From Achatina immaculata (lineage: Eukaryota; Mollusca; Gastropoda; Stylommatophora; Achatinidae): a stretch of DNA of 64,000 nucleotides. The notes below the pieces were generated by a model. That model worked only from the letters and a program-made list of their open reading frames with translations. It was not told the DNA's origin and did no database searches. The stretch covers positions 31,747,505-31,811,504 of the forward strand of contig CM019701.1 in assembly GCA_009760885.1 (NCBI GenBank), in the 5' to 3' direction. Below, piece by piece: positions 55,308 through 64,000 of this stretch (position 1 is its first letter; the number at the start of each line of letters is the position of its first letter). The position numbers and the translations under genes are program-made.

Positions 55308-57643
55308 ATGTTATCTTGTAGTAGAGACGATGATGTAGAAGATGATGTAGAAGAAGCTAGCCAGACAAGAAGACGGGATGGACTGCGGCCGGCGGCTGTA
55401 AAGAATTACTCCCTGAACAAAAGAAAGGCGGTAAATACCAAGCTCCGTGGGTGCGACAAAGTCCCCGGCCTAACAATAACAAGGACCAACGAGGGACAAT
55501 GCTTGGTCGTTCTTTTCAACAACACACTCGATTATGAGTGTGTGAAAAAAAGTGTTCAGGGAGTACTATCACGACCACACAGAAGAGAGGGCAGATAAAA
55601 ATGGTGCAAATGTGGAGGACTTTATAAAAACACCACTTGTAACTATCCACCTGTACCATACAAGAAATAAAATGTTGGTTGAAGGTGGTGCTGATGATGT
55701 CGACTCTTGGTTGACAGATGACTTCAGTCGTATTCAGGATGAAGCTTTAAAACCTTTCCTGCGACTGTCAGCTACAGTGAAACCATCTCTATCATCTGTT
55801 GCCATGAGTGACAGACCGGCCATCACCACCAGTGACGAACACGATACTGAGCCACTGATATCAATCAAGGCGCTACCACCACCGACATGCAAGAGCAATT
55901 CACCAACTGCCCCAGTGCTGATCTTACTGACAAAGCCCTGTCAGATCAGGCAAGCATCTCAGCTGAACCCACTGACGTTCAAACAATGCCTGAACACTCC
56001 ACCAGCAACAAGTTAGCTGATGTGGAAAACCGAGACTACAGTGAAGCTCCAGCGCCAGAGTTATCTACATCTAGTGTGGCTGATTCACCACATGTATCTC
56101 AGCAGCCTACAGTTGTCGAGGAAAACTTAGCTACATTATGTAGCCAAAACATACTTCAGGTAGTCAAAGACCTCGTCATAAACCTTATTACTGACACGGC
56201 AGCGGAGATTAAGCACTCATTCAAGCTGGAGAATGACAGTCTCAGGGCTGAACTTACGTCACTGAGAGATGAAAATGCTAAAATGAGACTCATGATATCT
56301 GAATGGCAGAGTGAGCCACGCAGACACAACAAGGAAGTGTTGACAAATATTCAAGAAATGACTGCTGACACAGACAATATGGCTGTAAATTCATGCACAA
56401 GTTCACCAGATATCAACACAGAACACACGCCACAGCAAGGAGCTGCACAAGAGAAACACACCAGCACCACAACACCTATAAAGGTAGCACCTGAAAATTT
56501 AGCTTACCCTATTGATGTGCAGATAAGTAATAGGTTTCAAGCTTTACAAGATAGCCCCATTGTATATAATCATAAAGCACCAAGAACCCAAACAGATATC
56601 TCAAACAAGACATCTACTCCTCAGTCACGGTCTCATAAACATCAACAAGAACAAGATACACAACAACACAGTAACAACATCAAAGAATATACGACACACT
56701 TGATAATCGGAGATTCCTTACTTAAAGGATTCTATGGTGAGCGGATGTCACTTACCTCTGAAGACACTGTCTCAGTCATGCCAGTACCTGGAGCTGGTAT
56801 TATAAAACTAACGCAGACACTGAGACGACTTGACGTCGATCAGAGAGTGAGGAGGACGACCGTACATGTTGGCTGACAGCATGAACGGCCAGAATCTTCG
56901 GCCCTCTGATATACAGGACTTGATATCCACCATCAAGAAAAAATACCCCAACACTTCCATCAACATTTCATCCATCATTCCACCTTGTTCTGGTCCTGGA
57001 CGTCGCATGGTGGATATAAACAACACAATACTAAAAACATTCTGTCTACAGAACACAGTAGTTTTTATAAACAACACGCCATTTTTTACTTCAGCCACAG
57101 GTGCTCCCAAAAAAACGCCTTTACAGGGACCACATCCACATTAACAAGACTGGCAGCAGCATCCTTGCAAAAAATATAAAATATCCAGCAAGAACTGAGC
57201 AGAACATAACAAAACACTCAAATAGCCAGAAACAGTTTAGACAGCCACCCACATCTCACAGATCCAGAAACACACACTCTACACAAACTACAAGACTCCA
57301 AGGACCTTCAGAAACATCACCATCTGCCTCTCTACCATTGCCCGCTCCATCCACTGATCCACTATACGATTCCATGTTCCCGCCCCTTCCTATACGGCAA
57401 GCTCAACAAATTATACCAACACTTAGTACAGCGAACAACATGGAGACTCCTGCACAATCACCACTTAGGAATACCACAACAGCTGTACAGGACACAAGCA
57501 CAAGAACCTCGAATCATTATCCGTGGAACTTTCAGCTACAATATCTAATGCAGTTTAGTCCTGCAGCTCTGAGCCACGCGTATATGATGTCCCTACTACA
57601 CAGTCAACACTCAACACCCACATACAGATACTGGATAGCTTGA
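55308..57643 (+). pseudogene. CR1-like ORF1, copy 2 (four lesions)
   Basis: The same start MLSCSRDDDVEDDVEE as copy 1. Lesions relative to copy 1: an A-run of 7 near 55547 shifts the frame; a 2-base loss near 55850 (actgagcc against actgtcgcc); a 5-base loss at 56872 removing codons of the GIND motif; and an extra A near 57115. The block I motif GDSLLKG and the DHIHIN segment remain in separate frames. The C-terminus LHSQHSTPTYRYWIA is identical. Confidence 0.82.
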
Positions 57644-57970
57644 AACTTCCAGCACTCTTTAACTTCTGTAGATAAATTTAACTGAACAAAAACAAAAAAC
57701 CACAGAAGTTCTTACAGCAGAACAGACATTTCTTAGTGCTAGCTTACAGCTAATATTGTCATCACGTTTTTTACAATTTACACTTACATAACGTTCATTG
57801 CATTGTTGATTTTTGTATTTTTTTCCATTATTTGTCAGTATATTATAAACTTCGATTCATTATCTCTACTAGCTTAAACGTATACCTATAACTGTATGAT
57901 TGAAGTCTGACCTGTTATTTTATTTTTACTGAAATATAATATTTCTAACATTGTTATAGTGACTCAGAAA

Positions 57971-60773
57971 ATGGAGGAGTGGCTGCGACACGATGGCCTA
58001 CGTGTTGGCCACTTAAATGTTTATCATTTGTTAGGAAAACTTCCTGAGGTTCCACATATACTTCAACAACATTTTCATATTTTTGGTTTCTCTGAAAGCA
58101 GATTACATAAAAACATCACAGACAATGATATAAGAATAGATGGTTTTAATTTGATCAGGCGCGACCCAATTAGGAAGCTAGAGACAGGTTTAGTCGTTTA
58201 CATTTCTAACACAATTACATTTTGTAGAAGAGAAGACCTGGAAACATCAGAGGTTGAATGTATTATGCTAGAAATCAAAATATCAAATCTTAGTCCAATT
58301 CTAATTAGTTTTATATACCGAAATCCAAATGCTTCAGCCGAGTGGTATGATCACTTTGCGACCATGATGGATGATGCTGTAACTCATAAATTCAAGGACA
58401 TAATCATTCTAGGCGACTTCAATATAGATCTTAATCAGCCAAATCCTACATGGAAGAACATTTTTTAACATCTTACAACTTCTCCCAAATTGTTAACGAA
58501 CCTACTAGAGTTGCTGAATCATCATCAACACTAATAGATCATATTTATGTAGCTGATCCAGGAAACATTACTGAATGTACTGTCCCCCATGTGTCGCTGA
58601 GTGATCACTACCCTGTCTGCTGTACGTGGTCACATAAGGGGTATAAAATACCGAAACACAAACATACCAGCATCAAATATAGAAACTTTAAAAACTTTAA
58701 CTTGGAATTATTTTTAACTGATCTAAAAGCTTCGCCTCTTACGTACGTTTTCCAGTTAACAAATCCAGATGAGGCTATCGAATACTGGATCAAGATATTT
58801 CGAAACATTTTTGACAAGCATGTCCCCATCAAAGAAATGAGAGTAAAACACGTAACAAAATCCCCGTGGATAACTCCCGATATATTGCAACTCATGAGGA
58901 AACGGGATGAAGCTTACAAAAGCAGAAATTTCAGTAGCTATCGTTCACTTAGGAATAAGGTGCAGTATTTAATTAGGCAGGAAAAGAAAAATTATTCAGA
59001 AATTTAGTGAAAGACAAAACTGATAGTAAATCAATCTGGAAAGCGATTAATACTCTTGTAAATAAAAGGAAACAAACTGACCCACAAATACTTAATGGTG
59101 AACATACTTGCACTAACTTCAGTGAACATTTTAGGAAAGAAATTAGTATTCTAAAATCTTCATTAGCGACCCCTAATTGCGACCTGAGCGTGTTGACAAC
59201 TTTCAGCGACAGTAAATGTGTAAAGCTAAAACAAATTAATATTCCTTTCCTCACAGTCGGTGAGGTTTATAACTACATCCGGTCCTTAAAGAACACTAAC
59301 TCAGCAGGATGTGATGACATTAGTAACAAGATACTACGCTACGCTGCACCAGTTATCACAGACACACTAACATACTTATACAACTTGTGTATTGACAACA
59401 AATATTTCCCTGACGCTTTTAAACTCGCCAAAGTTTTTCCACTTTTTAAATCTGGACAGACTAGTGACCTCTCAAACTATAGACCCATATCAATTCTGTC
59501 ATCACTATCAAAACCTCTTGAAAAACATGTACAAAAGTTAACTCTGCTCCACATGAAGAAAACAGTCTACTAATAGACAGTCAGTCAGGTTTTAGACCAA
59601 ATTACTCCTGCCACACAGCATTAACTAAAATGACAGAAAGCTGGCTGTCTAATATAAACTATGACAAATTGTGTGGTGCTGTTGATTTTAAGACAGGCTT
59701 CGATATGATTGATCATGAAATTCTTGCAAAAAAGCTGGAATGCTATAGATTACACCCTGACCTAACAAAATGTATTACATCTTTTCTCTCAGGTAGAAAA
59801 CAAGTAGTTTGCTTTGGAAACAAAATATCTGGCTCGTCTGTGGTTGATACCGGTATTCCTCAAGGCTCCATTCTTGGTCCTCTTCTCTTTGCTATCTATA
59901 TTAACGACCTACCTACATTTTAAAGCACTCTTCGTGTGATCTTTTCGCTGACGACTGTACTGTTTACAATAGTGAATATGACATCAATAAACTACAGACA
60001 ACGCTCCAAAATGATATAAACAGTTTGATTAAATGGAGTAATAAAAATGGTTTGTTGATAAACACCAACAAAACAAAATCCATGCTCATCACTACAAGAC
60101 AGAAACTGCAAAATGCAACACAAACTTCACTACAGCTTTGTGCTGGGACTAAGGCAATAGAAAATGTTCATGAACATAAAACCCTAGGACTCATCATTGA
60201 TCAGCATTTAACTTGGAATTCTCACGTACATAACCTAACAAATTTGATTGCACAGAAAGTTTACCAATTAGCCAAAATTAAACACTTTATCGACAAAGAC
60301 ACAGAAAAATATACTACATATCACATACAAACACACTTAGATTACTGTTCCACAATCTGGGATGGATGCTCAGTCTCAAACACAAAAAGGCTCCACTCAC
60401 TTCACAAGCGAGCATTAAATCTTATTTGTGACAAACACCCAGTACAGACTGTAGATCAACACAAACAACTAAAAATTCTACCCCTCAAAAACAGAATCAT
60501 TTTTAACAAAGTTAAGTTTGTTCACAGAATTCTGTCGCACATTGCTCCGCCTTACTTGCTGTCACTGTTTACGTATAACACTAAACATAGCCAGCGTTTA
60601 AAAAACTGTCTTCTTCCTAAACCCAGGATTGATCTGTACAAGAAAAGATTTGCATACTCTGCAGTACAGCTCTGGAAACCCTCCCCTACAATTTAAAATC
60701 CATTGGTAATACTTCATCCTTTAACTCAAACCTGTTTAATTATTTACTTGCTTGTAATTATATGCCTCCATAA
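57971..60773 (+). pseudogene. CR1-like ORF2, copy 2
   Basis: The endonuclease and RT motifs are as in copy 1 (IILGDFNIDL, LSDHYPV, NYRPISILSSLSKPLE, FADDCTVYN, LGLIIDQHLTWNSHV). Frameshifts at the T run near 58466 and after the codons KKTVY near 59570 are the same as in copy 1. Private lesions lie near 58996, about 59920 and about 60305. The region corresponding to copy 1's break at 50095 is intact here (SPWITPDILQLMRK). The last codons are YMPP, stop at 60771-60773. Confidence 0.85.
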
Positions 60774-61180
60774 AATAGCCAGCACTCTCTCAACACATGG
60801 CTCGTAAACCATCAAGTACTTCAATGACATAGTTAGAAAAGCAACTTGTTAGATATTGTTAGAAATTATTTTAATGTTTGTTAAAAAACATATGTTAGAA
60901 GATCTGTATTTACAATGTATTTTTATTTATGTATATGTCTGCGTGTGTATGTGTGCGTGAGTGCTATTTTATTAGGTTAATGACTTCTTCTCTTTTACCT
61001 TGAATGTAATAGTTAAATCTTACACACTTTTGATATGTTTTTCCTAATTTAATTTGTATTTTTTTTTTACTAAATCAAGTGTGTGGGAAGAATGAAAGAT
61101 GGAGTGAGGAAGGGCAGAATGTAAGACGGGCCTGCGTGCCCATTCTTTACCCTTGAAAAATAAAGATTATTCATTCATTG

Positions 61181-61800
61181 TATCTATCTGTCTATCTGTC
61201 TGCCTGTGTTCTGGGACCGAGAGGATTCGTAGCAACATCAGCATACGTCCTGTATAAGTAACTGGGCATAAAGGGACAAGCAAGGGCATTGAAAAGGATT
61301 TCAGAATCAGCAGAAAAGGTCTCATGCTAGCTGTGGAGCATGCGAAACAATCATGAAGAACATAAATAACTTCGTTTGTCACAACCAATATCAGTCCTCC
61401 GTAGCTAAATCGCTATAGACGCATTTCAAAATGCAATGTGAACTGGAAGATGACAGGTTCAATCTCGGGATGAAAAAAAAGCAACTCACAAGACCTATGG
61501 GAGCCATGAACCAGAGGAGCTCCACCCCTCTCTTCCCCCCTTAGAGTGTCAGGAGTATAAGGGCCGAAACACTTGTCTGAGGGGGGTCTTGATCTCTGAT
61601 GATCTGAAGGAGTTGTGGTGTTGTTTCCCTCTCTACAGTAGAGAGTTTCCTGCATACAATAAAAAAATAATACGATTATTTAAAATCAAAAGTGATATCA
61701 CAAAAGTTGAGAACTACATACTGAGACAGAGGAGAAAGATGTATACAGGAGAGGAAAAATTTATGTTGACTTGTAGAAGGAAAGAAAATAACACATAGTT
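61181..61800. repeat. Duplicated segment W', inverted copy of 19915-20520
   Basis: Begins with tatctatctgtctatctgtc and continues ctgggaccgagaggattcgt, the reverse complement of the sequence left of the GATA array at 20516. It ends at a TA tract, like the paralogue. Confidence 0.9.
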
Positions 61801-61822
61801 TATATATATATATATATATATA
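61801..61822. repeat. (TA)n microsatellite at a segment junction
   Basis: Separates W' from X; W in the inverted locus also ends at a TA tract. Confidence 0.85.
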
Positions 61823-62760
61823 ATTTTATCCGAGCACAGTTGTGTGAGTGAAGCAAGAAGTGCCATCAGAAACAGAAAAATAGGAAAGTCAAATACCGAC
61901 CAATACAACAACAAGTTTGATCACCATGTTCTCTCTCACCAGATTTATTTTCTCTACACAGTGAAATTATCACGAGATAAAAAAGCAGGGACATACTTGG
62001 AGGTTCCAACGTGAAGAATCTACCGTACTTAGTTTTAATATTACAAATTCGAACAGGCATTGTTCTGTAAGAAATTGTCAAGACACCGTCTCATTCGGTA
62101 GTCAGTAACCTTTAGCTGACATATCAGCGTCAAGTGCTGGCGAATCTTAGAGAACAAATACTGCACTTATCTCTCCGTTGGCACCCCCCCCCCCCAGACC
62201 TAGCCAGACTAAAGGATTTGGGATCCCCATAGTCTGTAAACTTTTCTTACTCTTACGACTTATAACGACTGCTGATGGTAATGATTTGCGTAAGTTCTCT
62301 GTGTTTTATCTTATTTCTAAAAACTATTTATGTATATATTAATAAGAATCCAAATCATCACTACTTCATAGCACTTCAGACTTGTGGGCGTTCGTACATA
62401 GCTCCTTCGTTGATTCTCTACTTGCAACCCAAGATTCTTCCAACAATAACGCTAATCCAGTCAACTCAAAGCGTCAGTTGCTGGTCATACAAATATATTT
62501 ATTTAAAGCCACATGATGATGGTGTAGACTGATGAATTCATGTTAGCGAACATATGCGATGTTATATCTCAAACTGATCGGTGTACAATAACCAGAAATC
62601 AGACGGCTAAAATCTCCCAAAAAGATAGCCGCCACAGGATACTAAACGAATTAACTACATTCAATCAAAAACATTCTAAGTACGCTGACAATCATAGTTC
62701 TACATTTGCATTACTAAATACGCTGACAATCATAGTTCTACAGTTGCATTACTAAATACG
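61823..62760. repeat. Duplicated segment X, copy 2
   Basis: Direct copy of 43430-44340 with few substitutions and a few short deletions (for example near 62655). No gene supported. Confidence 0.88.
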
Positions 62761-63216
62761 CTGACAATCATTAGTTCTACAGTTACATTACAAACTACAC
62801 TGATAATCACTAGCTCTACAGTTACATTACTAACTGCGCTGACAATCACTAGTTCTACAGGTACATTACAAACTATACTGATAATCACTAGCTCTACAGT
62901 TACATTACTAACTGCGTGACAATCACTAGCTCTACAGTTACATTACAAACTACACTGATAATCACTAGCTCTACAGTTACATTACTAACTGCGCTGACAA
63001 TCACTAGTTCTACAGGTACATTACAAACTACACTGATAATCACTAGCTCTACAGTTACATTACTAACTGCGCTGACAATCACTAGTTCTGCAGTTACATT
63101 ACTAACTACGCTGACAATCATTAGTTCTACAGTTACATTAGAAACTACGCTGACAATCATTAGTTCTACAGTTACATTAGAAACTACGCTGACAATCACT
63201 AGTTCTACAGTTACAC
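62690..63216. repeat. 39-bp minisatellite, about 13 copies
   Basis: Unit gctgacaatcactagttcta + cagttacattactaactac, 39 bp. Variants with cactgataatcactagctct alternate with gctgacaatcactagttct. The corresponding place at 44320-44390 has about two units, so the array expanded after duplication. It abuts the LINE tail at 63217. Confidence 0.9.
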
Positions 63217-64000
63217 TACTGTTGTTGTTCGTCCATCGTGTTCGATGATGACCACAGCTTCATCTTGGTCTAAACAGGGTGAGATGAAAGGTGGGTCCGT
63301 GCGTGACCAGCTAGCCCTATACGATCTTTAAAAGTTTTGCCACACACGGAACATACATGTCCAGATGCAGGTGTGGGTGCCTGTGCATCTCTGGCTTTTC
63401 GCATTGAGCGTCTGTGCTGTGCACTTTCAATTCTTGAGCGCTCAGCTCTCTCTCTCTCAGCACCCAGAGTGCTTATAGTCCTCCATGATGGTCAGACTTG
63501 TGTTTTGGATTCCCGGGAGTTTGTATCTATCCCGAAGGCCTTGAGTGAGGTTTTGAGCGTATCTTTGTATCGCTTTTTTGCCCTTCTGCTTTTGGTTTTC
63601 CGTTCAGAAGTTCCCCATATCGGAGTTGTCTGGGCAGTCGAGTGTTACTCATTCTGACCACATGGCCTGTCCAACGGATTAGCGCATTTTGAAGCATTAT
63701 GTAGATGCTTGGAAATTAGCTCTTGTGAGGACTTCAGTATCACTAATCAGTTGCTGCCATGTGATGTTTAGTATTTTCCTGAGACAGCCTAGATGAAATG
63801 ATTAGTTTTCTTGCATGCCTACTGTAGACTGTCCATGTTTCGGCTGCATACATTAGTGTGGTCAGAACGACAGCTTTATAGACCTTTAACTTGGTGGCTG
63901 CATACATTAGCGTGGTCAGAACGACAGCTTTATAGACCTTTAACGTGGTGGCTGCATACATTAGTGTGGTCAGAACGACAGCTTTATAGACCTTTAACTT
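63217..64000 (-). mobile_element. LINE 3' half with C-terminal zinc-finger-like motif, cut by the window edge
   Basis: Minus strand from the right edge: VYKAVVLTTLMYAAETWTVY and HARKL (RT thumb, YAAETW block), ITWQQLISDTEVL-type and LGHVRRM-like codons with stops, KAIQRYAQNLTQGLRDRYKL, then CSVCGKTFKDRIGLAGHART with C-x2-C and the His kept, and the (gtt) tail at 63217. Longer version of 44390-44757. The thumb codons are locally amplified in tandem (63838-64000). Confidence 0.7.
63838..64000. repeat. 54-bp tandem repeat inside the LINE RT thumb
   Basis: ggctgcatacattagtgtgg + tcagaacgacagctttatag + acctttaacttggt, three copies, with the third reaching the window edge. 54 is a multiple of 3, so 18 codons are repeated in frame (minus strand TTLMYAATKLKVYKAVVL). 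Confidence 0.88.

Larger units (their letters stand above)
54966..61180 (+). mobile_element. CR1-like LINE, copy 2, essentially full length (6.2 kb)
   Basis: Same structure and same first base (gggttaatctcc) as copy 1, very similar along its length, ending in tcattcattg at 61180. Right of it tatctatctgtctatctgtc continues the microsatellite, and then segment W' follows, so both borders of the insertion are visible. ORF1 is more broken than in copy 1; ORF2 shares two of copy 1's frameshifts and has others of its own. Confidence 0.88.

Overview
The window is eukaryotic, AT-rich and almost entirely repeat-derived. I find no rRNA, tRNA, bacterial operon, CRISPR array or confident host gene. The mix of elements points to an invertebrate metazoan: Penelope-like elements with GIY-YIG endonuclease, RTE-like, CR1-like and I-like LINEs, a Gypsy LTR element, mariners, a tRNA-derived SINE, GATA/TA microsatellites and minisatellites. 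A mollusc or other lophotrochozoan is plausible, but the sequence alone does not settle it. Three runs of 100 N (4295-4394, 18366-18465, 35757-35856) are scaffold gaps.

Layout, left half. 1-493 is a LINE 3' end. 494-4294 is a Penelope-like element on the minus strand. Its reverse transcriptase is split by a second Penelope-derived unit made of two ~540-bp inverted copies of the terminal repeat, with a 15-bp target duplication. 6425-15269 is a dead Gypsy element on the minus strand (gag, protease, RT, RNase H; no integrase seen) between two ~0.7-kb LTRs, carrying four later LINE insertions. 16021-17217 is a long open LINE reverse transcriptase. 18466-19262 is a 46-bp minisatellite and 21081-22155 a 33-bp minisatellite. 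23572-28545 holds four fragments of one RTE family arranged plus, minus, minus, plus.

Layout, right half. 30500-31760 is a GC-rich island of degenerate tandem repeats. 32140-35240 holds three mariner copies, one nearly complete with terminal inverted repeats. 40044-41720 is an unrecognised coding region with an 11-residue repeat and a normal-looking C-terminal domain. 43430-63217 is a set of local duplications. A 6.2-kb CR1-like LINE occurs twice (46180-52396 and 54966-61180) with the same upstream flank and the same coding lesions, so at least one copy arose by segmental duplication. The inverted locus at 19915-23340 is an empty-site paralogue and shows that the LINE landed inside a GATA microsatellite.

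No genes here work together as a pathway. The coding material is retroelement or transposase machinery (reverse transcriptases, APE and GIY-YIG endonucleases, an SGNH-esterase ORF1, mariner transposase), nearly all disabled by frameshifts, stops, truncation or loss of catalytic residues. The observations most worth checking are the hammerhead-like motif in the Penelope terminal repeats, the inverted-repeat Penelope insertion, the LINE with its empty site, and the repeat-bearing ORF at 40044-41720.
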